64,000 nucleotides of DNA, taken from NCBI GenBank assembly GCA_025559845.1, contig CP048470.1, forward strand, positions 1,411,001 to 1,475,000. Reading direction: 5' to 3'. The position numbers and the translations under genes were made by a program. Source of the DNA: Agrobacterium tumefaciens (GTDB lineage: Bacteria > Pseudomonadota > Alphaproteobacteria > Rhizobiales > Rhizobiaceae). The first letter of the stretch is position 1, and every line of letters starts with the position of its first letter. Shown here one piece after another: positions 33,480 to 41,151 of this stretch. The notes under the pieces were generated by a model, which searched no databases, was not told the DNA's origin, and worked only from the letters and a program-made list of their open reading frames with translations.

Positions 33480-33843
33480 CCCTATTTATGCGGCGTCCAC
33501 CCACGCCGCGTTGCAACCAGAGCGAACCTAAGTCCGCCTAGCAAAGTCTGTTTTCGACTTGAGGGTAAAATGTGGCGACGCAGGAAAAAGACAAGCTAAG
33601 ATTTTGTGGGTAATTGTCTGTCTTTTTCCATTTTTTATATGAAAAATGATATTAAGTGTCTGAATTAAAACGTTTTGTTTTTATTTTTATTACAGGTCGA
33701 AAATTGCTGTCGCGCAATGAATTATCATCCGTCATAATGTTGCAATGCAAAAAACACACCTGTTTCGTCACGCTTCTGTGAAGGCGTGCGCCGCGAACAG
33801 GGGGTGTTCGCGGCGAAAATGGGGCGCAGTAAAGATGCTGTTT
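33480..33843. promoter_or_regulatory. AT-rich upstream region of the exoHKLAMONP operon; exoI absent
   Basis: This 364-bp gap separates exoH from exoT and shows no believable gene. It is clearly richer in A and T than its surroundings (about 33590-33730), and includes the inverted repeat CATTTTT-TATATG-AAAAATG at 33629-33648. MucR/Ros-type zinc-finger proteins bind AT-rich sites upstream of exoH in S. meliloti, so this is the expected place for the operon promoter and such a site. A perfect 11-bp hairpin CGCCGCGAACA/TGTTCGCGGCG at 33789-33815 follows the exoT stop; it lacks a T-run. In S. meliloti this interval holds exoI. Confidence 0.6.
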
Positions 33844-35322
33844 TTAACTCTGGGTTGCGGGTTCTCGCGTACGTCGCGCTTTGACCATGCCGAGAATTTT
33901 TTGCAGCAAGGCTCTTTCTGTCAGGATAACGAGGACACCATAGATAAGCCCGCCTGCGGCCGCGCCGACGAGAACCTGCAGGGTCGCGCCCTGAATGCGA
34001 TCACCCATAAACTCAAGCAGATAACGCACACAAATCGCCATCACCAGAGCCGAGATCATCGGCCTGCTGCTGACATAAAGACCGCTGAAAAACGGTGTGT
34101 CGCTGGCCTTGAAGACCGCCCAGGAATAAGCGACGAGGGTGACGGCGTTGACAATGCAAAGCCAGACCATGGCGTCGATCAGGGTGCCGTAAAGTGCTGC
34201 GATCCAGACCGCCGCCGTGGTGACAACGGCGCGAATCGTCGCCGACCAGAACAGGACACGTCCGTACCCGGCGCCTTTCAGATAGGGAATGAAAGTGCTG
34301 CAGGGCGTCAGGATTGCCTTCGAAAGGGCCAGCAGTCCAAGGACGGGCCAGGCGTAAGCCCAGTTCGGGCCGAAGATCACCAGCATGGCGGGTTCGGCAA
34401 CAGCCCAAAGACCGAACATCATGGGGGCCAGCAGCACGGTCAGCACCTGCGTGCTGAACATCAGCGCATCGCGCCGCCGCTGCGGGTCGTCCATCATTCG
34501 ACTGAAAGCCGGAAAAAGCACGCCCATGACGGCAGACAACACGACCTGGTTGGGTATGCTGGCGAACCGGTTGGAAGCAGAATATGCGCCCGCGTCAGCG
34601 AGCCCGAGATGTCTGGCAATGATGACCATCGGCGACTGAAAGGTGACGAAATTGGCGATTTCGGAGCCCATCAGACCGGAGCTGAAACCAAGAAGCGGCA
34701 CCAGTCGACGTGGTTTCATGACAAAGCGTGGGAAATAATGCGACACGGCGTAAAGGCCGATCAGTCGGATCAGGGCAGCGGCAAAAAGCTGGATGATCAG
34801 CGCCCAGACGCCAAAACCCATGAAAGCGAGAGCCACGGCAACCACCGCTGCAATGCTTTCCGAAAGCATGCTCCAGACGGCGTCCTTGCTGAAATTCATG
34901 CGCCGGGCAAGAAGCGAATAAGCGACATCGCCCGCCAATTGCAGCGGAATGAGAAAGGCCATGATGCGCAGCAGATAAGCACTTTCCACGGCGCCGAGCA
35001 GTCCGCCGAAGAACTCTGCCCAGGTGTATAGGATGGCAGCCATGGTGCAGGAAATGGCGAGATTGGCCCAGAAGACGGTATGGATCGTGTCCATATCCTC
35101 TTCTTTTTCGACGATCAGAGCGGAGGTCAGCCCCGCTCCGGCTATCATGGTCAGAAATTGTACGACGGTTAAGCCGACAGCGACAACGCCGAATTCTTCG
35201 GGCGACAGCAATCGCGCCAGAATGGGAACCGTGACAAATTTAAGCCCGAATGTCCCTGTTTTTGACAGGACGCTCCATCCGACATTCGTGGTGATAGATT
35301 TTATATTTGGAGCTGGGGGCAT
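33844..35322 (-). CDS. exoT: Succinoglycan flippase ExoT (Wzx type)
   Basis: 492-residue polysaccharide transporter of the MOP superfamily with about 14 membrane segments. It moves lipid-linked succinoglycan subunits across the inner membrane. The N-terminal GWSVLSKTGTFGLKFVTVPI and LARLLSPEEFGVVAVGLTVV are the typical Wzx/RfbX opening. The C-terminus is a short charged tail, KARRTREPATQS. S. meliloti ExoT has nearly the same length. The start at MPPAPNIKS has AGGA 7 bases upstream. It is transcribed away from exoW, with 119 bp between their starts. Confidence 0.93.
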   Translation of the reverse strand: MPPAPNIKSITTNVGWSVLSKTGTFGLKFVTVPILARLLSPEEFGVVAVGLTVVQFLTMIAGAGLTSALIVEKEEDMDTIHTVFWANLAISCTMAAILYTWAEFFGGLLGAVESAYLLRIMAFLIPLQLAGDVAYSLLARRMNFSKDAVWSMLSESIAAVVAVALAFMGFGVWALIIQLFAAALIRLIGLYAVSHYFPRFVMKPRRLVPLLGFSSGLMGSEIANFVTFQSPMVIIARHLGLADAGAYSASNRFASIPNQVVLSAVMGVLFPAFSRMMDDPQRRRDALMFSTQVLTVLLAPMMFGLWAVAEPAMLVIFGPNWAYAWPVLGLLALSKAILTPCSTFIPYLKGAGYGRVLFWSATIRAVVTTAAVWIAALYGTLIDAMVWLCIVNAVTLVAYSWAVFKASDTPFFSGLYVSSRPMISALVMAICVRYLLEFMGDRIQGATLQVLVGAAAGGLIYGVLVILTERALLQKILGMVKARRTREPATQS

Positions 35323-35441
35323 ACGTGCATCCTGTTTCTGGAGGCCGGCGAGGGAGGAAAGCCGGTTGGGAGTTGCCGATACCATCGGGTCCGCTGAACA
35401 ATCGGACCCGAAACTTCTTGATCAACGCAAGGGGCGAAACA

Positions 35442-36407
35442 ATGGCAAGATTTACAGTCGTTATTCCCTATTATCAAAAGCAGCATGGAGTCCTGGGTCG
35501 CGCCCTGGCATCGGTGTTTGCGCAGACCTATCAGGACTTCGATCTTGTCATCGTCGATGACGAGTCGCCATACCCGATAGAAAACGAACTCGCTGATCTC
35601 ACGACAGCCGAGCAGGACCGGATCACCGTCGTCAAGCAGGCGAATGCCGGCCCTGGCGGTGCACGCAACACTGGCCTGGATAATGTTCCGGCGGCAAGTG
35701 CCTATGTTGCATTTCTTGATTCCGACGACATCTGGATACCAGATCATCTGAAGAATGCAGCCCACGCGCTCGATACATACGAGGGCGAATGCTATTGGGC
35801 TTCCATGCAGGCAAGTGACGAATTTTATTACCATTTCGCCATTTCCGAGCTGGAGAAAAATGAAGGTGCGGCGCGCCTTTCGGAGCGGCCATTGTTGATC
35901 GAGCTACCCGATCTCGCGAGTGTCATGCTGCGGAACTGGAGCTTCCTGCATCTTTCCTGCATGGTCATCGGTCGGCGACTTTTCGAAAACATCCGCTTCG
36001 ATCCGGCGCTCAGGCTGGCGGCTGAAGACGTGCTGTTTTTTTGCGATTGCATCCTGGCATCGCAACGCACACTATTGTGTGACGATGCCGGCGCAATGCG
36101 TGGTATGGGCGTCAATATCTTCCACAGCATCGACAACACCTCGCCGGAATTTCTGCGGCAGCAGTTCAATACATGGGTTGCGCTCGACACGCTGGAGGGT
36201 CGTTTTTCCCGACGCCCTGATGACGTTGCCTCGATCGCTTCCTATAAAAACACGGCACGCAAACAGGCGCTCTGGAGCCAGGCAGGCAAACTGAAACAGC
36301 GCAAAGTTCCCGAATTCGGGTTGCTTCTGAAGTGGGCGATTCGCGATCCGGCAATTCTTCGGGCCGCGTTTCAGCTTGGAGCGGGCAAAATTGTCGGTTC
36401 TCGCTGA
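35442..36407 (+). CDS. exoW: Succinoglycan glucosyltransferase ExoW (family 2)
   Basis: 321-residue GT2 enzyme with TVVIPYYQKQHGVLGRALAS, nucleotide motif [22 protein letters not shown], and metal site FLDSDDIW. In S. meliloti ExoW adds the seventh sugar, a beta-1,3 glucose. A conserved acidic ED motif is in LAAEDVLFF. The ATG has AAGGGG 8 bases upstream. exoV follows after 51 bp on the same strand, as in S. meliloti, and the two share a terminator beyond exoV. Confidence 0.92.
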   Translation: MARFTVVIPYYQKQHGVLGRALASVFAQTYQDFDLVIVDDESPYPIENELADLTTAEQDRITVVKQANAGPGGARNTGLDNVPAASAYVAFLDSDDIWIPDHLKNAAHALDTYEGECYWASMQASDEFYYHFAISELEKNEGAARLSERPLLIELPDLASVMLRNWSFLHLSCMVIGRRLFENIRFDPALRLAAEDVLFFCDCILASQRTLLCDDAGAMRGMGVNIFHSIDNTSPEFLRQQFNTWVALDTLEGRFSRRPDDVASIASYKNTARKQALWSQAGKLKQRKVPEFGLLLKWAIRDPAILRAAFQLGAGKIVGSR

Positions 36408-36458
36408 GTGAATTTTCGCCCGTAAGAATTTATATGTTTTTTATCGAGGAGTAACCTC

Positions 36459-37409
36459 ATGAAACCTTACCACTGGGAATCGCATCACGGCAATTTCGGT
36501 GACGATCTCAATCTCTGGCTCTGGGATTTCCTGCTTCCGGGCCTGCGAGACGTTCATGACGACGTTCTGCTTGTCGGTGTCGGCACCGTGTTAAACGATG
36601 TCCTGCTACCGACCAGACAGCGCAAGCTCGTTATTGGCAGCGGATACGGGTACGGCGCGGTGCCGGATGTCAGTACGGGGCTGTGGGACATTCGTTGCGT
36701 GCGCGGCGAAAAAACTGCTGCAAAGCTCGGTCTCGCTCCTGAAATGGGCATTGTAGATCCGGCAGTCATGGTCACCGAGATGCCTGACTTCAAAGGTCTG
36801 CCCAAGGTGCACAAGAAAACCTTCGTTCCGCACTGGGAATCGGCGGAGTTCGGCATGTGGGAAACGGTATGCGAACCTGCTGGCCTGACCTATCTCGATC
36901 CGCGTGGCGAGGCGAAGTCTGTCATCCGCGCCATCGCACAGTCTGAATTCATCGTCGCCGAATCGATGCATGGAGCGATCCTTGCCGATGCCTTCCGTGT
37001 GCCGTGGGTCGCCGTCACGACATCGACTTCGATCAACAGCTTCAAATGGAGCGATTGGGCAGGCACCGTCGACGTCAAATACGAGCCGCGTTATGTGCCG
37101 GTGTCGACACGTGCCGAGGCGGCCAAGAAGGGGTCACGTTTCTGGGGGATGAATTTCCCGCCGCCAGCACCGGCTGCCGTCGTTGAGCACGAGGTTGCGG
37201 TTAGGGAAGAGGGTGATGTGCTGGTGCGCGAGCAGCCCGCGCAGAAACCGCTCCGCAAGCTAGCCAAGCAGGTGCTTGCCGCGCCCTCGACGCTGGCGCT
37301 CTGGCAGGCCAGCCGGGCGGAACCTCGTCTTAGTCCCGATGGCAGGCTGGAGGAACGCAAGGAGCGTTTTGCAGCGGTGCTCGAAACGATCAAGCGCGAT
37401 TATCTTTAA
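36459..37409 (+). CDS. exoV: Succinoglycan pyruvyltransferase ExoV
   Basis: 316-residue polysaccharide pyruvyl transferase (CsaB/ExoV family) that adds the pyruvyl ketal to the terminal glucose of the side chain. Features are HGNFGDDLNLWLWDFLLPG at the N-terminus, IGSGYGYG, the central CVRGEKTA with GIVDPAVMV, and the conserved VAESMHGAILADAFRVP with the family histidine. The ribosome site is GAGGAG. It follows exoW and ends before a strong bidirectional terminator. Confidence 0.93.
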   Translation: MKPYHWESHHGNFGDDLNLWLWDFLLPGLRDVHDDVLLVGVGTVLNDVLLPTRQRKLVIGSGYGYGAVPDVSTGLWDIRCVRGEKTAAKLGLAPEMGIVDPAVMVTEMPDFKGLPKVHKKTFVPHWESAEFGMWETVCEPAGLTYLDPRGEAKSVIRAIAQSEFIVAESMHGAILADAFRVPWVAVTTSTSINSFKWSDWAGTVDVKYEPRYVPVSTRAEAAKKGSRFWGMNFPPPAPAAVVEHEVAVREEGDVLVREQPAQKPLRKLAKQVLAAPSTLALWQASRAEPRLSPDGRLEERKERFAAVLETIKRDYL

Positions 37410-37430
37410 ATTCGTCTCTGGGAATCAAAG

Positions 37431-37462
37431 AAAAAGCCGGTGGGGTAACCACCGGCTTTTTT
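37431..37462. terminator. Bidirectional terminator between exoV and exoU
   Basis: A perfect stem AGCCGGTGG/CCACCGGCT has a 5-base loop, with a run of A before it and six T after it. It serves the rightward exoWV transcript and the leftward exoU transcript, whose stop is 4 bp beyond. Confidence 0.9.
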
Positions 37463-37465
37463 GCG

Positions 37466-38458
37466 TCAGGATATGGGCGTTGCGGTCAGCAGGTATCGAA
37501 TGTCGCTGACCTGTTGCGGGGATCGGCGGAACCGCGCCGTCTTGTCCTTCCAGATGCCGCTTGTGATGGCGGGGACGGCAGGCAAACGGCTGAGCGCATG
37601 GCCAAGCGCCCCACCCATGCCCTTCTGCTTTTTCGTGTCTAGGAAATGGCGCAGCTCAAACTTGCTGCGAATATGCCTCTCGTGCTCGCGCAGAACAGCT
37701 TTTTCCGCGGCAGAAAGATTGGCGGCGGCAAGGATAGCCCTGTCGGCCTCGTAGAGCAGACGCAAATCCTCCGTGCGATGTCGGCCACTCAGGGAGTTAC
37801 CGCGTACGATTGCGCCATAACCGCAGTGACGGATCACCTTGTAACGAGCGCCGGCGGCAAGGGCTCTGACATATAGCTCATAATCTTCGCCGAGACGCAT
37901 GGCTTCATCGTAACGCAACGCATTCCTGTCGAGAAACGACCTGCGGATGACCGGTTTCAGGAAGCCGGTTTCGCCGCGTTCGACACCGGGCCTGGATATG
38001 TTGCCCTCGACGAACTCCTTCAGTGACAAAAAATGCGACTGCGGCTCGAAGCTTTCTGGAACCATCGAGGATGCACCGGCGACTGTCTGCTGAATGAAGG
38101 CGATGTTGTCAGCAACCATGTCCCAGTCATCTTCTGCCAGCATGGCGGCAAACCGGCCTTTGAAGAAGAAATCGTCGGCATCGAGAATGCTGATAAGCGG
38201 TGCAGAGGAAATGGAGATCGCATGGTTGCGCGCAGCCGATGGGCCACGATTGGTGTCGAATCGCGAAACCTTCAGGCGGCCGGTGCCATCGTCCGTGGCA
38301 TGGGCCACATCACTGGTTTTATCCGAAGATCCATCGTCTATCACCACAACCTCAGCCACTTCCGGCTCGGCAAGAGCTGAGCGGATAGCGATGGCAATCG
38401 TGTCGGCCGCGTTCTTCGCAGCGATAATGACGCAAATGGACTGGGAACCGTTGGCCAT
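37466..38458 (-). CDS. exoU: Succinoglycan glucosyltransferase ExoU (family 2)
   Basis: 330-residue GT2 enzyme with CVIIAAKNAADTIAIAIRSA, VVIDDGSSDKT, and ILDADDFF as metal site; the acceptor ED motif is MRLGEDYELYVRAL. S. meliloti ExoU adds the sixth sugar (beta-1,6 glucose). It resembles exoO in this window in overall pattern ([10 protein letters not shown] and IAAKNAADT), suggesting an old duplication. The ATG has GAAGGG upstream. It is read toward exoV, and exoX lies 124 bp upstream on the same strand. Confidence 0.92.
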   Translation of the reverse strand: MANGSQSICVIIAAKNAADTIAIAIRSALAEPEVAEVVVIDDGSSDKTSDVAHATDDGTGRLKVSRFDTNRGPSAARNHAISISSAPLISILDADDFFFKGRFAAMLAEDDWDMVADNIAFIQQTVAGASSMVPESFEPQSHFLSLKEFVEGNISRPGVERGETGFLKPVIRRSFLDRNALRYDEAMRLGEDYELYVRALAAGARYKVIRHCGYGAIVRGNSLSGRHRTEDLRLLYEADRAILAAANLSAAEKAVLREHERHIRSKFELRHFLDTKKQKGMGGALGHALSRLPAVPAITSGIWKDKTARFRRSPQQVSDIRYLLTATPIS

Positions 38459-38582
38459 TTCATACCCTTCTGCTTCTGCGTTGTGGTGAGGACTTGGCCA
38501 GCAGAAAGTGTCAGGGGTGTGGATGCAACCGATAAAAAATTAGGGGTGAGTTTAGAGAGGGGCAGAATGGTTCAGAGCGGAG

Positions 38583-38867
38583 CTACATATCCGTCAATTT
38601 GGCGCCGGAATGTGGAACACCCTTTATGCTGTCTGAAGACGCATTTTCAGCACTTCGTTCTCTCTGAAAAGGAGAGGCGTCTCGGAGCTGCTTTTTTTCA
38701 CGCGCGACAAGAACAAGAATACCGATGAAGTAGCCGACTTGAAGAACAACGGCAGCAATCAGGGTTTGAATAAACGCGGTATAAAACGAGCCATGAATGA
38801 AGTAGGTCGCAACCGCAAATACGAGCAAGGCACCGATCATGCTGACGAAAACACGCGGTGCATACAT
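38583..38867 (-). CDS. exoX: Exopolysaccharide production repressor ExoX
   Basis: 94-residue membrane protein of the ExoX/SyrA family, which lowers succinoglycan output after transcription, apparently by acting on the ExoY galactosyltransferase. Two membrane segments cover about 7-23 and 29-55 (RVFVSMIGALLVFAVATYF and AFIQTLIAAVVLQVGYF). A charged cytoplasmic tail follows, EKKQLRDASPFQRERS. The ribosome site GGGAGGAG is strong and the start MYAPRV matches known ExoX. In S. meliloti exoX is followed upstream by exoY; here exoY is not adjacent, so its regulatory target is encoded elsewhere. Confidence 0.88.
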   Translation of the reverse strand: MYAPRVFVSMIGALLVFAVATYFIHGSFYTAFIQTLIAAVVLQVGYFIGILVLVAREKKQLRDASPFQRERSAENASSDSIKGVPHSGAKLTDM

Positions 38868-39239
38868 GGTGCTCTCCTCCCGAGAACGATTGCTCCGTTT
38901 TTGGCTGCGAGATTTCATGGCTTTTCTTGACTGAAATATACGATGAGACAGGTGCTGTTTCAACACACTTATACTTCTTCTATCTTCGGGGGCATGAAAT
39001 TTTGGTAATGTGAATTGGTAAATTCAAACGTAACGGTCGGCAATGTGCTTTGTCCGTCCGTTAATTTCGCGCCGACGCCGGAACCTCAAAATGTAAAAAT
39101 CCGGTCGAAAATGAAACGTTTAGGCGGAGCTGCACCTGCAGAAGCCACGCATTTCAACCTTTCGCGGCTGCCTCCAGACTTCGTTAACCATATCGCCTTT
39201 AAAAAGTCGGGATTGATTCCTCGAAGAGTAGGTGCCCGC
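38868..39239. promoter_or_regulatory. Divergent exoX / DUF6074 intergenic region with Ros/MucR-like box
   Basis: No gene is convincing here. On the exoX strand TATATTTCA (38932-38940), continuing GTCAA, matches the half-site that I recall for Ros/MucR boxes, 65 bp before the exoX start. A small palindrome TGAATT-GGTA-AATTCA lies at 39011-39026. The frame of the downstream DUF6074 gene is open through part of this region, but it has no ribosome site and looks noncoding. Confidence 0.5.
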
Positions 39240-39506
39240 GTGACGACGAATTCGGAAATAATCGCCTTCCCGGCCAAAAATCGCATTGCTGATGTAAAAC
39301 GCTGTGCTGTTATGCTCGATCGTCTGCACGGGGCGGAAGCCAATGATTTCTGGCGCAACGAATGCCGGGAACTCGCCGCTCACCTGACCCGGATCGGCTA
39401 TGAGGATGCCGCGATGCGTCAGGAAATCATGGAATTCCAGGAGGCCGTTCAGGCTGAGCTTTGGGCCAATGTACTGGCACCGGAAGCGCGCCGCGACAGC
39501 AACTGA
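39240..39506 (+). CDS. DUF6074-type small protein
   Basis: 88-residue protein. The pattern IIAFPAKNRIADVKRC at the N-terminus, then DRLHGAEANDFWRNECRELA and AAMRQEIMEFQEAVQAELW, matches the DUF6074 family of short rhizobial proteins that start with a conserved IxxFP motif. The function is unknown; it is helical after residue 15. The start is a GTG with a weak AGG 8 bases upstream. A longer frame back to 39015 exists but the extra 75 residues look noncoding. A strong terminator follows. Confidence 0.6.
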   Translation: MTTNSEIIAFPAKNRIADVKRCAVMLDRLHGAEANDFWRNECRELAAHLTRIGYEDAAMRQEIMEFQEAVQAELWANVLAPEARRDSN

Positions 39507-39557
39507 GGTCCAATCCGCGCCTCGAGCCTATCGGCGGATATTCGACAGTATTCAAAC

Positions 39558-39589
39558 AAAAAGCCCGGAATATCGTTCCGGGCTTTTTT
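39558..39589. terminator. Bidirectional terminator between the DUF6074 and TPR genes
   Basis: The stem AAAAAGCCCGGAA/TTCCGGGCTTTTT has a 5-base loop (TATCG). A-rich and T-rich flanks allow use on both strands. It lies between two convergent genes. Confidence 0.88.
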
Positions 39590-39606
39590 GTTGGTTTTCG
39601 TAGATA

Positions 39607-40437
39607 TCAGGACGCGCCGCGCGTACGCGCAATGCCGTCGAGAGCCGGTTTGTACTTCGGGTCAAGGCGTGCGGCATGGGAATAAGACTTGGCAGCCTTG
39701 GCAGTCTCGCCGCGGCGTTCGTAGACCAGTGCCTGGTTAGCCCAGGATTCGGCAATCTTGTCGTCCAGAGAAATGGCGTGGTTGAAATCGGCGAAAGCAT
39801 TTTCGTCGTCATTGAGCGCAACGTAGGAAAGGCCACGGCCGTTGTAAGGCTCCGGCGACGTCGACGACAACGAGATGGCCTTGGAAAAGTCCTCGATTGC
39901 CTGCGCGTGCTGATTGCGAAGCTGATAGATCAAGCCGCGATTGTGCCAGGCGCGTCCGTCGGTCGTTTCCAGTTCGATTGCGCGCGAGAAATCGTTGAAA
40001 GCCTCGTTTACACGTCCGGACTGGCGATAGAGATTACCGCGTCCGATCAGGGCAACGTCATAGCTTGGATTGATCTGCAGCGCCGAATTGTAATCTTGCA
40101 GGGCCTGCTGCTGCTGTCCCGAGTTGCGATAGACAAGGGCGCGGTTCGCATATGCCTGATAGAAGCGCGGGTTGAGCTGGAGGGCCTTGTTGAAGTCCTC
40201 GATCGCGCGGCGCGAATCGCCGGAGCGGCCGTAAGCGGAGCCACGAACGTTGTAGCCTTCCGGATCTTGCGGATTGGCGTTGATGACCGATGTCAGCGAG
40301 GCGATGTTTTCCTGCGAACCCTGGGCGCGGTCGATCCGGAATACGTCTTCCGTCTGCTTGGACGTGGCGCAGCCTGCAAGGGTTGCAAGCATAGCGCATA
40401 GAATGACTGGGGAACGGAACCGTTTGTTGTTCTTCAT
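39607..40437 (-). CDS. TPR-repeat lipoprotein
   Basis: 276-residue protein with a lipoprotein signal; the lipobox TLAGC puts the lipidated cysteine at residue 23. The mature part is about six tetratricopeptide repeats of 34 residues. Each has the A/G-x-x-x-Y/A pattern, such as YNVRGSAYGRSGDSRRAIED and YANRALVYRNSGQQQQALQD. TPR arrays bind other proteins, so it is probably an envelope scaffold or assembly factor; the closest remembered form is the NlpI/Atu-type TPR lipoprotein. The ribosome site is weak. A start 20 codons upstream (40497) cannot be excluded but would bury the signal peptide. Confidence 0.82.
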   Translation of the reverse strand: MKNNKRFRSPVILCAMLATLAGCATSKQTEDVFRIDRAQGSQENIASLTSVINANPQDPEGYNVRGSAYGRSGDSRRAIEDFNKALQLNPRFYQAYANRALVYRNSGQQQQALQDYNSALQINPSYDVALIGRGNLYRQSGRVNEAFNDFSRAIELETTDGRAWHNRGLIYQLRNQHAQAIEDFSKAISLSSTSPEPYNGRGLSYVALNDDENAFADFNHAISLDDKIAESWANQALVYERRGETAKAAKSYSHAARLDPKYKPALDGIARTRGAS

Positions 40438-40552
40438 CGATACCCGGTGCGTGGAGACATCGGAGTTTTTCACAACACAAGCATCAACAGCGGTCATTCG
40501 ATATGGGTTCCCTCGCACGCCGGTCTCTTTGGACGTCCCCGGCTTCAAACAG

Positions 40553-40582
40553 AAAAAGCGGCGGCGACAATATCGCCTCCGC
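40553..40582 (-). terminator. Terminator of rpsU
   Basis: On the leftward strand the stem GCGGAGGCGA/TCGCCGCCGC has one mismatch and a 5-base loop. It is followed by five T. It lies 37 bp beyond the rpsU stop. Confidence 0.85.
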
Positions 40583-40618
40583 CCAACAAGCACTCAAAAA
40601 CGTCTAAAAGACGGCCTA

Positions 40619-40834
40619 TCAGCGGCCAGCAACCAGACCTTCGCGCTGTGCACGCTTGCGTGCCAGCTTGCGAACGCGGCGAACCGCTTCAGCCTTTTCA
40701 CGAACGCGCTTTTCTGAAGGCTTTTCAAAGTGATCACGCATCTTCATTTCACGGAAAACGCCTTCGCGCTGCAACTTTTTCTTCAGAACGCGGAGCGCCT
40801 GATCAACGTTATTATCGCGGACTAGTACCTGCAC
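40619..40834 (-). CDS. rpsU: 30S ribosomal protein S21
   Basis: 71-residue basic protein. [40 protein letters not shown] and the arginine-rich tail [15 protein letters not shown] are S21 hallmarks. It helps base-pairing of the mRNA ribosome site with 16S rRNA. The start is a GTG, with AGGA 12 bases upstream; rhizobial S21 usually starts MQVLVRDNN, which matches. It is encoded on its own, not with dnaG and rpoD as in enterics. Confidence 0.93.
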   Translation of the reverse strand: MQVLVRDNNVDQALRVLKKKLQREGVFREMKMRDHFEKPSEKRVREKAEAVRRVRKLARKRAQREGLVAGR

Positions 40835-41151
40835 GTGAAACACATTCCTTTGGTTTTGGCTATGTTGCTGTGGGAATCTGGGACATTCGCACGCAAACAA
40901 GAAAAGTTTGGTTTGGCCACGAAGGCCGTACGATTGAGCGGGCGTATAACAGATAGTTCACCTTAAGTCCAGCTATAAGTCCAAAAGCGCCGGAAAACGC
41001 GGCTTTTTGGCACTTCAGCGAGGCATGTCAAAACAAAAGCATGGTCGCGTCGCAAAATGAATATTGCCTGCGATTTCGATTTGTCATGTGTATGATATCG
41101 CCGGGCCGGAGTGTCCGACCTTCGATCGTTTTGTCTGGGAGCAGTCTGCGA
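40835..41151. promoter_or_regulatory. rpsU / soxB divergent intergenic region
   Basis: This 317-bp gap shows no gene. It holds a direct repeat AAGTCCA twice at 12-bp spacing (40965-40971 and 40977-40983). This runs into a hairpin, CCAAAAGC / GCTTTTTGG at 40981-41010 with a T-run in the soxB direction, about 140 bp before soxB. The hairpin could be a leader terminator or the end of a small transcript. No known riboswitch core was recognised. Confidence 0.45.

Noticed and set aside
33745-35031. 428-codon open frame on the plus strand opposite exoT, considered as a possible exoI
   Set aside because: The translation is Arg/His/Gln/Gly-rich without any thermonuclease-like motif, and exoT is plainly coding on the other strand.
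39015-39239. N-terminal extension of the DUF6074-type protein
   Set aside because: The added 75 residues have no family match and no ribosome site, and the conserved IxxFP motif normally lies near the N-terminus. The GTG at 39240 fits better.
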